Origin: Bacteroidales bacterium
Lineage (GTDB): Bacteria > Bacteroidota > Bacteroidia > Bacteroidales > P3
Length of the DNA: 42,793 nucleotides
NCBI GenBank assembly: GCA_017454015.1
Contig: JAFTDW010000014.1
Location: 1-42,793 of the forward strand
Direction: 5' to 3'
Positions 7,225 through 16,822 of this stretch are shown here, in pieces (position 1 is the stretch's first letter; every line of letters starts with the position of its first letter). Under the pieces are notes generated by a model. That model ran no database searches, was not told the origin of the DNA, and saw only the letters and a program-made list of their open reading frames with translations. The position numbers and the translations under genes were made by a program.

Positions 7225-9024
7225 TTAATCTAAGCGGAGGACTGCGAGGAAGGCGCTCTGCGGCACCTCTACGCTGCCCACCTGACGCATGCGTTTCTTG
7301 CCCTCTTTCTGTTTCTCGAGCAGCTTGCGTTTACGCGTTATGTCGCCGCCGTAGCATTTGGCGGTAACATCTTTACGCACCTGCCGCACTGTCTCGCGGG
7401 CTATTATCTTGCTGCCTATGGCGGCCTGTATAGCCACGTCGAACTGCTGGCGGGGTATGAGCTCTTTGAGTTTCTCGCACATGCGGCGCCCTATGCCGTA
7501 GGCGTTGTCGACAAAGGTGAGGGTGGAGAGGGCGTCGACGGGGTCGCCGTTGAGCAGTATCTCGAGTTTGACGAGCTTGGAGGGCTGGTAGCCGTTGAGG
7601 TAGTAGTCGAAGGAGGCGTAGCCTTTGGAGATGCTTTTAAGTTTGTCGTAGAAGTCGAAGACCACCTCGCCGAGAGGCAGGTCGAAGGTAATCTCTATGC
7701 GGTCGGTGGTGAGGTAGGTCTGGTTTTTGAGTATGCCGCGCTTGTCCATGCAGAGCTTTATGACAGCGCCTATAAAGTCGGCCTTGGTGATAATCTGGGC
7801 ATGGATGTAGGGCTCGTAGACCTCGGCGATGTTGTTTGGCTCGGGCATGCCCGAAGGGTTGTATACGTCGACCTCGGTGCCGTTGGTGAGCTTGACTTTA
7901 TACTGCACGTTGGGCACTGTGGTGATGACGTCCATATTGAACTCGCGCGTGAGGCGTTCCTGCACAATCTCCATGTGCAGGAGGCCGAGGAAACCGCAGC
8001 GGAAGCCGAAGCCGAGGGCTAGAGAACTCTCGGGCTCGAAGGTGAGCGAGGCGTCGTTGAGCTGCAGTTTCTCGATGCTGGCGCGGAGTTCCTCGTAGTC
8101 GTCGGTGTCGACGGGATACACTCCGGCGAACACCATAGGCTTTACGGCCTCGAAGCCCGCTATGGCGCTGTCGCAGGGACTGTCGACATGGGTGATGGTG
8201 TCGCCCACACGCACCTCGCGACTTGTCTTTATGCCGCTGATAATGTAGCCCACGTTGCCTGCGCGGAGCTCGCTGCGCGGCTCCATGTTGAGCTTGAGCA
8301 CACCCACCTCGTCGGCGTTATATTCCTTGCCGGTGCTGACAAACTTGACGTGGTCGCCGGTGCGCAGTGTGCCATTGACAATGCGGAAATAGCTGATGAT
8401 GCCGCGGAAAGGGTTGAACACCGAGTCGAAGACCAGGGCCTGCAGTGGGGCGTCGGGGTCGCCCTTGGGTGCCGGTATACGGTCGACAATAGCGTCGAGA
8501 ATAGCGGGGACGCCCTCGCCTGTCTTGGCGCTACAGCGCAGTATCTCGTCGGACTTGCAGCCAAGGAGGTCGACAATCTCGTCGGCCACTTCCTCGGGCA
8601 TGGCGCTGTCGAGGTCTATCTTGTTCATCACGGGGATGATCTCAAGGTCGTTGTCGAGGGCCAGATAGAGGTTGGAGATAGTCTGTGCCTGTATGCCCTG
8701 TGTGGCGTCGACCACGAGGAGGGCGCCTTCGCAGGCGGCTATGGAGCGGGAGACCTCGTAGCTGAAGTCGACATGCCCCGGGGTGTCGATGAGGTTGAGC
8801 ACATACTGCTCGCCGCCACGGCTGTAGGCCATCTGTATGGCGTGGCTTTTGATGGTGATGCCGCGCTCTTTCTCAAGATCCATGTCGTCGAGCACCTGCG
8901 CCTGCATGTCACGCTGGGCAATGGTGTTGGTCTGCTCCAGCAGGCGGTCGGCGAGGGTGCTCTTGCCGTGGTCGATATGAGCTATTATGCAGAAATTGCG
9001 TATGTGGGTCAAATCGCTGTTCAC
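7225..9024 (-). CDS. lepA: Elongation factor 4 (LepA), translational GTPase
   Basis: This 599-residue ribosome-associated GTPase is of family length. G1 is [14 protein letters not shown], switch II/G3 is [13 protein letters not shown]4 is NKIDL, and G5 is SAKTG. Domain II, domains III and V, and the LepA-specific C-terminal domain follow ([20 protein letters not shown] and [20 protein letters not shown]). The start codon is GTG at 9022-9024; no ATG precedes the [14 protein letters not shown] block. Directly upstream lies an 18-bp copy of the TAGAATGTAGAAT-type repeat and then the telomere-like repeat, so no promoter can be assigned. It is probably read with the genes on either side or from a promoter hidden in the repeat. 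Confidence 0.97.
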   Translation of the reverse strand: MNSDLTHIRNFCIIAHIDHGKSTLADRLLEQTNTIAQRDMQAQVLDDMDLEKERGITIKSHAIQMAYSRGGEQYVLNLIDTPGHVDFSYEVSRSIAACEGALLVVDATQGIQAQTISNLYLALDNDLEIIPVMNKIDLDSAMPEEVADEIVDLLGCKSDEILRCSAKTGEGVPAILDAIVDRIPAPKGDPDAPLQALVFDSVFNPFRGIISYFRIVNGTLRTGDHVKFVSTGKEYNADEVGVLKLNMEPRSELRAGNVGYIISGIKTSREVRVGDTITHVDSPCDSAIAGFEAVKPMVFAGVYPVDTDDYEELRASIEKLQLNDASLTFEPESSLALGFGFRCGFLGLLHMEIVQERLTREFNMDVITTVPNVQYKVKLTNGTEVDVYNPSGMPEPNNIAEVYEPYIHAQIITKADFIGAVIKLCMDKRGILKNQTYLTTDRIEITFDLPLGEVVFDFYDKLKSISKGYASFDYYLNGYQPSKLVKLEILLNGDPVDALSTLTFVDNAYGIGRRMCEKLKELIPRQQFDVAIQAAIGSKIIARETVRQVRKDVTAKCYGGDITRKRKLLEKQKEGKKRMRQVGSVEVPQSAFLAVLRLD

Positions 9025-9027
9025 TGT

Positions 9028-9045
9028 AATTCTACATTCTACATT
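9028..9045 (-). repeat. 18-bp copy of the hsdS-type intergenic repeat
   Basis: On the minus strand this reads AATGTAGAATGTAGAATT, identical to the first 18 bases of the 31-bp repeat in and after hsdS. It lies immediately upstream of the lepA GTG start. Confidence 0.85.
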
Positions 9046-9106
9046 AAACCCTAAAACCTTATAACCCTAAATCCTTTAAACCTTATAACCTTAAATCCCT
9101 TATTCT
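9046..9106. repeat. Telomere-like intergenic repeat (C-rich on plus strand)
   Basis: This low-complexity run contains the words AAACCCTAAAACCTTATAAC, CCTAAATCC, TTTAAACC and CCTTATAACC. It fills the gap between lepA and the next gene. It is one of about seven members in this window. Confidence 0.85.
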
Positions 9107-9107
9107 C

Positions 9108-12100
9108 CTATCTCACTATCAGTTTCTCGATGGCGGTGCGTGTGGTGGTCTGCACTTTGAGGAAGTATGCGCCGCGCGGTACGTCGGGCATGGCAAAGAG
9201 CAGGGTGCAGTCTGTGTGGCACGACTGTGTGGACTGGCGTATGGAGCGTCCGGTGATGTCCATAAGGGTTGCCGTCACCGGGCCCTCGGCGCCGTTCACC
9301 GCTATGGTGATGCTGCAGCCCGTGTTGGTGGGGTTGGGGTAGATAGCCACCGAGAGGCCGTCGGGGGCTGTGATGGCGTTGTCGGAGAGGGTGGTGAACG
9401 ACGAGGTAGCCCACTGGCTCTGGGTTGTGGCGTCGCAGACCTTGCGCACGCGCCACTGATAGGATGTGGAGGGGCGCAGACCCGACAGGTTGTAGCTGGC
9501 CTGCGAGGTAGACTGGGAGCTGGACCAGTTGGCGTCGGCGTCGGCTTTGTAGGAGACCTCGAAGGAGCCGCTACCCGCCCACAAGAGTGTGGCGGACGAG
9601 GAGGTGATGTCGGAACTGCTGAGGCCTGTGGGTGTGTCGCACGGGGTGGGGTCGTCGCCGCCGCCCGACTGGGTGGTGAAGGTGGAGGTGGCCCAAGTGC
9701 TACGGTCCGATGCCGAGCAGACCTTGCGCACGCGCCAGTCGTACTGCGTGGAGGCGTCGAGGCCCGTGAAGGTGTGGCTGTTGGTGGAGACCTGCGTGGC
9801 GCTGTTCCATGCCGAGGCTCCCGAGGTGCGGTAGGCGACCTCGAAGTTGCCGGAGCCGCTCCAAGTGACGGTTGCCGTGGTGGCTGTGGTGCTGCCTACG
9901 GCAAGGCCCGTGGGCTGGTCGCACGGCGTAGTGCCGCCGCCGGTGACGTTGCCTATGAAGATGTCGTCGAGCACCACGCCGTAGCCGTCATTGCATGTGG
10001 CGAGGAACGATATCTGGGCGGTGCTGTAACCTGCAAGCGAGATGGTGTCGCACTGCCACGAGGGGATGTCGGAGGTGTAGGTGGCAAGGACTGTCCATTG
10101 GCTGCTTGCCGAGGAGCGCACGCACACCTGTAGCTGATCCTGGTCGCCAAGCCATTCCTCCTGCATGTGCCAGAACACCAGCTTGGGCGAGGTGAGTGCC
10201 GAGAGGTCGAATATAGGTGACACGAGACGCGACATATCGCTGTTATAGCCCATAATATACATCACATAGCTGCCACCATGGGGCGTCGACGTGGAGCCGT
10301 AATAATCCGTCATATCGTCGGCAGCCCAGTATGCTCCGGCAGACTCCTCCGACCAGCAACTTGGCAGAGCCGAGACCGCGTTTTCAAAGCCCTCGGTGTA
10401 GCCCTGCGAGGTGACCGCTGTGGTGACGCAGGGTGTGGTGAACGACAGCGAGGCTGCTATGCCCGTGTCGCCAGCGCCGCAGATGGGGCGCACATAGCAT
10501 GTGTAGTTGGTTGCCGCTGTGAGCGAGTTGATGGTTGCCGTGGTGGTGACCACCGTTGTTGTGGTGTTGCCGCAGCGCACCTGCCAGCTTGACTCGGAGC
10601 CGCCGGCAGTCCACGTGAATGTAGCCGACGTGGTGGTGAGGCTGGTATTGGAGAGGTTGGAGACTCCAGGGCAGGAGTTGGTGGATATAACCAGATTGTC
10701 GATGGCTGCGGGTGGCTGGCTTCCGGCGCTGTAGTCGTTGTGCCAGAAGAACACGAGGTGATAGATACCCTGTGAGGTTATGGAGAATACGCCGTTTTGG
10801 TTGGTCCATTGAGGGTGCTGGTTGAGTATCGAGCCACCGTCGAGGGATATGGCACCGGCAGGGAGGCTGTAGGAATCGAAACCCGAGGCGTAGCCTGCGG
10901 TGAGCGGCGTGCCGTCGGGCACAAAGGCCACACGCAGGTAGTCGTAGGTCGTCTCGCCGTCGCAACGCCAGTCGAAGCTGTAGGCGTACTGTCCCGGCTG
11001 GAACCTGAACGAGCGGTAGGCAAAGACATAGGAGTCACTTGAATTGTCGTAGGTGTTGGTAGCGCCGTTGTCGTAGGTGACATAGAGGCCGTGGTTGTCG
11101 CCGGTGCCGTTGTATGCGGCAGTGCCTATGTGCCACTGGTTAGGCTCGCTGCCGTTGAGGAGCAGCCAGCTGTTGGTGATGGCGGTGTCGCCAAACGAGC
11201 AGTTGTAGGGCAACGAGCTCACCGGTGCTCCGGGGAGTGTGAGGAAGCTCACCATGGCGGAGTCGCTGTTGTTGCCGTTGAGGCAGTTGGCCCACACATA
11301 GGCGTCGTATTGGGTGTTGGAGGAGAGGCCCGAGAGGGCGTAGGTAGTGTCGGAGGCATAGACCGTGGTGCCGTTGCCCGGGGTGAATCCACGGGGGCCA
11401 TACTCGATGGTCCAGCTTGTGGATGTGCCCATCTCCCTCCATGTAAGGATGCAGCTGTCGGCAAGCGGCGTGGCAGAGAGAGCCACGGGCATATAGCAGT
11501 CGGGATAGGAGAAGCAGCTGACGCTGATTTGGAAACCATCGTAGGTGCTGGACATATCGGAAATGAATCGTATGGCTATGACGTTGGAGGTGGAGACAAC
11601 GGGGGGTATGACACCCTGACCGCTCAAAGCGATAAGCAGAGGTGCATTAGTGTCTCGCCCGTCGTATACAAAGATAGAATCCCAGTTATTTTCAACATAA
11701 TAAGAACCGGTGATATAAATCACCGAGTCGGTGGAGGGGGTACGCACTAAGAGAATGGCGTCGCAATAATTGCTGTACTGGCCGGAGACGCCTCCGTCGT
11801 CGACTATTATTGCGCCACAAGTGACTATGGAGTCGACGCCCGTTGTGTTCATTTGCACCACACCGGTAAGGAAATTCAGGGGGCCGCGCCACGACGACGT
11901 CTCAACGCCGCAGTTGCTGCGCACATAGACATCGTAGGAGTGGCCGTTGAGCAGATTGGTGAGGGCGTATGTGGAGTCGTAGGCCGATATGAGGTTCAGA
12001 CAGGTGTCGGGGTTGCCGCCATGCTGCACCAGTGCTATATCCCAAGCGTAAATGCTGGGGTCGTTGCCGTACCACGCTATGGTTGTGGAGTCGCTCCTTG

Positions 12101-13571
12101 CGGAACCCACGAGGGTCAAGCTGCGCGGACGCGGGCAGTTGCTGTGCGGGGCAAGGATGACGTCGTCGATATAGCAATAGGAGGAGGAGCTGTTACCGTC
12201 GGCGACAAAAGCCACGTAGCGGTGGGCACCCGGGAGGTTGGAGAGCTGCAGTTCCTGCTCGGTCCATGTGTAGGAGCCGTCGGTGACAAAGGTCTGCACG
12301 GTGTTGTAGGTGGTGGGGTCTGTAGGGTCGCCCATGGTTACAACCTGCAGGTTGCAGGTACTGCTCGAGTTGTACATCTTGAAAGTAAGGTCGAGGCCGC
12401 CTACAGAGTCCTCCACTGCCGGCATGACAACGTAGGTCGATGTCAACGACGAGTAGTACGACGTATAGAAATAGAGGCTGGCGGCACCCGAGGCAGCGTA
12501 GGTGGTGCTAAAATAAACGCCTGTCGAGTAGCCGGAGTTGTAGATGCCCTCTGTCAGCGTGCCGTTGAGCATGTAATAGAACTGCCAGCAGTTGTCTATC
12601 AGACCCTGCACATCGTCGGTGGTGTTTTCGAATCCCTGACTGATGGGCAGGTTGGTGTGTGCCACGGGGACACAGCCGGTGATAAACGTGCCGCTGATGT
12701 TTGCCGACGTGTCGCTGCCACAGTCGGCATGCACATACACATAATAGCGCGTTTGCGGCTGCAGGTTGTCAAGGGTGTAGATAGTGTCGTACGCATAGAC
12801 GGTGGTGCCTTGGTAGCAACCCGGAGCAAAGGCGCTGTCGGCATACTCTATCACCCACGAGGTGGCCTGGCCGCGCTCGTGCCAGCTTAGGGTGCACGAG
12901 TCGGAGGTGATGTTCGAGAATGTGAGGTTGCCCGGTCGCGGGCATGTCGGCTCGAAAATGGTAACGTTGTCAACGCAGGCGGCGGGGCTGGAGCCTACGC
13001 TGCCATCGTTGCACCACATGAATACGAGTCGCCACGTGCCGGCTGACACATTTGTGGTAACGAAAAAGTTCTCCCACGAGTTCGAGAGGTTGAGCTTGCC
13101 GTTCGAGACGTCGACCCAGCCTGAGGGAAGCATCGGCGAGGTGGCAAAGCTGTAGTTGTCCGACGTCCCGTCGGGCAACAACCCCGGAGTGAGCGTTGCG
13201 CTTGAGGGGACAAGGAATGCCCACAAATAGTCGTAGTTGGTCTCGCCGTAGCACTTCCAGTTAAAGCTGATCTCGAGAGCCGCCGCCGACTGGAGCGTGA
13301 ACTGATAATAGGCATAAACATAGCTGGTGTCGTATGGGCTATAGGTCGCCGTGGCGCCGTTGTCGCTCGAGATATAGAGGGCGTGCGAGCCAGCGCTGTG
13401 TTCGGCGGTGCCTATCGCCCAGTGGTTGGTGTGTGAGTTGCCGAGGAGCACCCAGCCGGTTGTGTCGGCAGAGTTCTCGAAGCCGGTGCTATAGTTAAGG
13501 TTTTGTGCACTGGCGGCAAAGCCAAGCATGGTAACGAAAGCGGTCATTACCGCCTTGAATGTCGTTCTCAT
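9108..13571 (-). CDS. T9SS-secreted multidomain protein (fibronectin III, MAM-like and CUB-like modules, type A sorting domain)
   Basis: This 1487-residue protein has a signal peptide (MRTTFKAVMTAFVTMLGFAASAQ). Then come, approximately, a jelly-roll/MAM-like module (24-205), FN3 (208-300), MAM-like (305-480), FN3 containing WYGNDPS (480-575), CUB-like with YDGFQISVSC (575-690), FN3 (695-785), jelly-roll (795-970), FN3 (970-1050), MAM-like (1055-1215), two FN3 (1220-1395) and a C-terminal domain (about 1400-1487). The last has YPNPTNTGCSITI, DITGRSIRQ, PRGAYFLKVQT and EKLIVR, the type A sorting signal of type IX secretion. It is likely exported and anchored on, or released from, the outer membrane. 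It shares its module order with the neighbouring gene at 13657-16629. The substrate is unknown. Confidence 0.92.
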   Translation of the reverse strand: MRTTFKAVMTAFVTMLGFAASAQNLNYSTGFENSADTTGWVLLGNSHTNHWAIGTAEHSAGSHALYISSDNGATATYSPYDTSYVYAYYQFTLQSAAALEISFNWKCYGETNYDYLWAFLVPSSATLTPGLLPDGTSDNYSFATSPMLPSGWVDVSNGKLNLSNSWENFFVTTNVSAGTWRLVFMWCNDGSVGSSPAACVDNVTIFEPTCPRPGNLTFSNITSDSCTLSWHERGQATSWVIEYADSAFAPGCYQGTTVYAYDTIYTLDNLQPQTRYYVYVHADCGSDTSANISGTFITGCVPVAHTNLPISQGFENTTDDVQGLIDNCWQFYYMLNGTLTEGIYNSGYSTGVYFSTTYAASGAASLYFYTSYYSSLTSTYVVMPAVEDSVGGLDLTFKMYNSSSTCNLQVVTMGDPTDPTTYNTVQTFVTDGSYTWTEQELQLSNLPGAHRYVAFVADGNSSSSYCYIDDVILAPHSNCPRPRSLTLVGSARSDSTTIAWYGNDPSIYAWDIALVQHGGNPDTCLNLISAYDSTYALTNLLNGHSYDVYVRSNCGVETSSWRGPLNFLTGVVQMNTTGVDSIVTCGAIIVDDGGVSGQYSNYCDAILLVRTPSTDSVIYITGSYYVENNWDSIFVYDGRDTNAPLLIALSGQGVIPPVVSTSNVIAIRFISDMSSTYDGFQISVSCFSYPDCYMPVALSATPLADSCILTWREMGTSTSWTIEYGPRGFTPGNGTTVYASDTTYALSGLSSNTQYDAYVWANCLNGNNSDSAMVSFLTLPGAPVSSLPYNCSFGDTAITNSWLLLNGSEPNQWHIGTAAYNGTGDNHGLYVTYDNGATNTYDNSSDSYVFAYRSFRFQPGQYAYSFDWRCDGETTYDYLRVAFVPDGTPLTAGYASGFDSYSLPAGAISLDGGSILNQHPQWTNQNGVFSITSQGIYHLVFFWHNDYSAGSQPPAAIDNLVISTNSCPGVSNLSNTSLTTTSATFTWTAGGSESSWQVRCGNTTTTVVTTTATINSLTAATNYTCYVRPICGAGDTGIAASLSFTTPCVTTAVTSQGYTEGFENAVSALPSCWSEESAGAYWAADDMTDYYGSTSTPHGGSYVMYIMGYNSDMSRLVSPIFDLSALTSPKLVFWHMQEEWLGDQDQLQVCVRSSASSQWTVLATYTSDIPSWQCDTISLAGYSTAQISFLATCNDGYGVVLDDIFIGNVTGGGTTPCDQPTGLAVGSTTATTATVTWSGSGNFEVAYRTSGASAWNSATQVSTNSHTFTGLDASTQYDWRVRKVCSASDRSTWATSTFTTQSGGGDDPTPCDTPTGLSSSDITSSSATLLWAGSGSFEVSYKADADANWSSSQSTSQASYNLSGLRPSTSYQWRVRKVCDATTQSQWATSSFTTLSDNAITAPDGLSVAIYPNPTNTGCSITIAVNGAEGPVTATLMDITGRSIRQSTQSCHTDCTLLFAMPDVPRGAYFLKVQTTTRTAIEKLIVR

Positions 13572-13584
13572 AGTGAGTGTTTTT

Positions 13585-13652
13585 TTTAGAGTTGGAAGGG
13601 TTAGAAGGGTTTAGGGTTTTAAGGGTTTAGGGGTTTAGGGTTGGAAGGGTTT
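13585..13652. repeat. Telomere-like intergenic repeat (G-rich on plus strand)
   Basis: Words such as GGAAGGGTTAGAAGGGTTTA, GGGTTTTAAGGG and TTTAGGGGTTTAGGG fill the gap between the two T9SS paralogues. The orientation is opposite to the copy at 9046-9106. Confidence 0.85.
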
Positions 13653-13656
13653 GGGA

Positions 13657-16629
13657 TTATTTCACGATGAGTTTCTCGACGGCTGTGCGATTTGCGGTCT
13701 GTACACGCACGAAGTAGGTGCCGCTGGGCACTGCCGGGAGGTCGAAGCGGAGGGTGCAGTCGGAGGTGCAAATCTGAGACGCGTTGTGCAGTTTGCAGCC
13801 TTTTACATCCAACAGGGAGACTGCCACAAAGCCATCGGCGCCGCCAACGGTTACGGTTACCGACGACCCCGAGCTGGCAGGGTTGGGATAGAGGGCTATG
13901 GTGGTGCCATAGGCATCAATGGAGCCTATGCCGCTGCCGTCGAGCGTAGTGAAGAAGGTGTCGACCCAGTCGCTTAAGCCGTTGTCGGAGCATACCTTGC
14001 GCACACGCCACATATAGACGGTAGTGTCGAGAAGGTTGTCCATGTCAAAATGGTTTGACGCAATTGTTATCGGGTCGCTCCAGCTGGGGGCGTTGTCAAT
14101 CTTGTACGACACTTCAAACGTGCCGCTGCCCGTCCATGATATATAGGCGGCGTGCGGTGTGACATTGGATATAACGATATCTGTCGGTGGGTCGCAGGGT
14201 TCCGGTTGGACATCCTCGGCTGTGGTGAACGTAGAGCTGGACCAGTCGCTGTTGTTACCTACGGAACAGACTCTGCACACGCGCCAGTCGTAGTCCGTGG
14301 CGGCGGTGAGGCCACTGAACGTATAGGTAGAGGCGGAGACCCCTATGGGTGAGCTCCAGTTGGTGGCTGTCGCCTTCTTGTACGACACTTGGAAATTGCC
14401 GCTCTCACGCCACGTCACGGTAGCCGATGTCGTTGTAGTATTGGGGTTGTTGAGACCTGTCGGGTTGGCACATGAAATGCCGCCACCACCGCCGCCGTTA
14501 CCGCCGCCACCGCCGCCACCGTTGATGCTGTTGCCACACGTGATGTTCAATCTGAAACCGTCGTACTGAGTAGAGCCATCGGAGGTGAATTTTATAGTTA
14601 ATGCGTTGCCAGTCGATGAGATAGGATTGTTTATGCTTCCGCTGCCAGAGGCATTGAGCAGCATGGTACCGGTAGTGCCAACACCGTCATAGACATAGAG
14701 ACGGTCATAGCTAGACTCAGTGCGGTAAGAGCCTGTGAATCGTAGTGTAGAGTCCATGTTGCCCGAATAGACCACAACTGTAAAGTTGCAGTTTACGGAG
14801 TAATTACCGTTCAAACCTCCATTGTCTGTAATAATGGCTGAACAAGTATATATGGTATCCGTGCCAGTGGCCTGCATCTCATAAACGCCGGTGACAAAAT
14901 TGAATGGGCCGCGCCATGAAGAGGTCTCGGAATAACAATCGCTACGCACATATACGTCGTACGAAGCACCCGAACGCAGGTTGAAGAACTGGTAAGTGGA
15001 GTCGTATGCCATTAAGATATTCTGGCAGGTGTCGGGGTCGCCGTCTTGGGAGACCAGCGCCACGTTCCACATCATCACGTTGGGGTCGTTGCCGTACCAT
15101 GCCACCGTTGTCTGGGCGGCGGTGGCAGGACCAATGAGGCCTATGGACTGCGGACGCGGGCAGGAGCTGTGAACCATCAGCTCTATATTGTCAATATAAG
15201 TTTGGGCGTAGTTGTTTTCGTAATACGCCGCAAGAGCCACATAGCGATGACGCGGCGGCACGTTGACGATAGGTACCTCATAGTTTCTCCATAGGTTGGA
15301 GCCATCGGTGACTATGGTACGCACAACATAGCCTGAGTCTATTCTGTCGGGGCTTGGCAATGTATAGACTTTGATTCTGGCATAAGTAGAGTTGTACATA
15401 TCGAACACAATATCGAGGCCGCCAGCGGAATCAGCCATCATTGGCAACACCATGTAGGCAGTGGAGCCTGAGCCGCTGGCGTAAAAAGAGCAACCGCGGC
15501 TGCCCGATGCGGCATAACTGGTGTTGATGGTCACATTGCCCGAGCCGTCGCTCACTGTGTTGTTGTATCTATAGTAGCGGCCCCAGCAGTTGGCGAATGT
15601 GCCGGACTCGAAGTTCTCCGAGATGGGCAGGCTTGTCCGCTGCAAGGACGTGCAACTGGTGGTGAATGTAAGGTAACGATTTATCGAGGTGTCGCCGCCA
15701 CAGTCGGAATGGACGTAGGCATGGTACGTGGTGTTTGGCTGGAGGTTGTCGAGGTAGTAGATAGTGTCGAAAACATATATCAGATTGCCCTGATAGCATC
15801 CGGGGAGGAACGCCGAGTCGGCATACTCGAGAATCCACATGGTGGCTTGTCCCATCTCGCTCCACAGCAGGGTGCAGGAGTCGGCGGTGACATTGGTGGT
15901 ATGGAACGCGGCAGGGGGCGGGCAGGAGCCTATGACACGGTAGAAGTTGTACTGCATGTAGGACGGCAGGGGGGAATAGGGCATCGTTGTTGAAGTAGAG
16001 GTTGACTGGGTAGGACTGGCCCATGTACCCGAGAGGGCTATATTGTCAGTGTTGCTATTTGACAGGTAGCACTTCAGCGTGGTACTATAACCACCTACGT
16101 CTACAGAGCCGAAGATTATGCTTATATTGCCGGAAGGCCTTAATACAACCTGATAGTTTATTGAGCCGTAGGGCGAAGAGTACCTGTTGAGGTTCACATA
16201 TTCTATGGTGAATGTGCTGTCTACACTGTTGTGATAATAATAGGCTCTCGAGGTTCCGCTGCGCCCCATGTAACCATCCTGGCAGAGGAAAGGCTGGATA
16301 ACCTTGTGACCGCTTGGGGAGGAGACGTATGTACTTGACGTCGTCGACTCGCCAAGAAAGATAAAGCCGTTGGCAGAGCAGGCAATGCGGGAGCCGGATG
16401 CCAACGTTGCCGTGCCAAAGGGCATGGCAAAAGGCAATGTACAGGTGGCATAGCCGTCGTCGGCGCTTGTGAACGACATTGACGTGCCACGGCTGGCTAT
16501 GCTGTTATATGTGTTATGGTTGTTCTCGGCTACCAAAATGTAGTCTGCAAGACGCACTTGTGCCTGTACAGGCATTGCAAGCACGAAACAGGCGACCGCC
16601 CAAGCGGCAAAACGAATAGTTTTGTTCAT
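13657..16629 (-). CDS. T9SS-secreted multidomain protein, paralogue of the gene at 9108-13571
   Basis: This 990-residue protein begins with a signal peptide (MNKTIRFAAWAVACFVLAMPVQAQ). A beta-rich N-terminal domain (about 25-235) contains FAMPFGTATLASGSRIACSA and a QVVLRPSGNISIIFG strand pair. Next come FN3 (about 240-325), MAM-like (330-495), FN3 with WYGNDPN (495-590) and CUB-like (590-705). A glycine-rich linker (GGGGGGGNGGGGGG), two FN3 domains (about 720-890) and a type A T9SS domain (YPNPASSGSSVTV, VPSGTYFVRVQT, EKLIVK) complete it. From FN3-MAM-FN3-CUB onward the order matches the downstream paralogue, so duplication followed by module loss or gain is likely. The first domain differs. 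The product is probably a cell-surface or released adhesin; its ligand is unknown. Confidence 0.92.
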   Translation of the reverse strand: MNKTIRFAAWAVACFVLAMPVQAQVRLADYILVAENNHNTYNSIASRGTSMSFTSADDGYATCTLPFAMPFGTATLASGSRIACSANGFIFLGESTTSSTYVSSPSGHKVIQPFLCQDGYMGRSGTSRAYYYHNSVDSTFTIEYVNLNRYSSPYGSINYQVVLRPSGNISIIFGSVDVGGYSTTLKCYLSNSNTDNIALSGTWASPTQSTSTSTTMPYSPLPSYMQYNFYRVIGSCPPPAAFHTTNVTADSCTLLWSEMGQATMWILEYADSAFLPGCYQGNLIYVFDTIYYLDNLQPNTTYHAYVHSDCGGDTSINRYLTFTTSCTSLQRTSLPISENFESGTFANCWGRYYRYNNTVSDGSGNVTINTSYAASGSRGCSFYASGSGSTAYMVLPMMADSAGGLDIVFDMYNSTYARIKVYTLPSPDRIDSGYVVRTIVTDGSNLWRNYEVPIVNVPPRHRYVALAAYYENNYAQTYIDNIELMVHSSCPRPQSIGLIGPATAAQTTVAWYGNDPNVMMWNVALVSQDGDPDTCQNILMAYDSTYQFFNLRSGASYDVYVRSDCYSETSSWRGPFNFVTGVYEMQATGTDTIYTCSAIITDNGGLNGNYSVNCNFTVVVYSGNMDSTLRFTGSYRTESSYDRLYVYDGVGTTGTMLLNASGSGSINNPISSTGNALTIKFTSDGSTQYDGFRLNITCGNSINGGGGGGGNGGGGGGISCANPTGLNNPNTTTTSATVTWRESGNFQVSYKKATATNWSSPIGVSASTYTFSGLTAATDYDWRVCRVCSVGNNSDWSSSTFTTAEDVQPEPCDPPTDIVISNVTPHAAYISWTGSGTFEVSYKIDNAPSWSDPITIASNHFDMDNLLDTTVYMWRVRKVCSDNGLSDWVDTFFTTLDGSGIGSIDAYGTTIALYPNPASSGSSVTVTVGGADGFVAVSLLDVKGCKLHNASQICTSDCTLRFDLPAVPSGTYFVRVQTANRTAVEKLIVK
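14478..14523 (-). repeat. Glycine-codon microsatellite coding a poly-Gly linker
   Basis: CCGCCA/CCGCCG triplets on the plus strand encode the Gly-rich linker between the CUB-like and FN3 modules. Slippage in whole triplets would change linker length without breaking the frame. Confidence 0.75.
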
Positions 16630-16720
16630 ATCCCTCGTGTATTATCTATGTTATTAACTATTTGATTATAAACATAATTACAGCATTCTTCGTGACAAAA
16701 TCGCAAAGAATATCTCTTTA

Positions 16721-16728
16721 CAAAGGTA
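16721..16728 (-). promoter_or_regulatory. Candidate Bacteroidota -7 box (TACCTTTG) for the 13657-16629 gene
   Basis: The minus strand reads TACCTTTG, matching the TAnnTTTG consensus of the Bacteroidota primary sigma factor. It lies 92 bases upstream of the start codon, just after the terminator hairpin of the previous gene. I see no clear -33 TTTG box at the expected distance. Confidence 0.4.
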
Positions 16729-16753
16729 CGAAAAAAAATCCACTTGACAGTAA

Positions 16754-16785
16754 AAAAGTTCGCCGCATTGCTGCGGCGAACTTTT
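16754..16785 (-). terminator. Intrinsic terminator after the Ser/His-rich protein gene
   Basis: A perfect 14-bp stem (AAAAGTTCGCCGCA at 16754-16767 paired with 16772-16785) encloses a 4-base loop. On the minus strand the stem ends in a run of T. It lies 38 bases past the stop at 16823 and could work in both directions. Confidence 0.85.
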
Positions 16786-16822
16786 GCATGATTGATGTTA
16801 CAGCTGTGTAGGCTGCGCGCCT

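Noticed and set aside
9216-10133. Gly/Val-rich plus-strand open frame of 305 codons
   Set aside because: It is a shadow of the T9SS protein gene on the other strand; its composition is typical of antisense frames.
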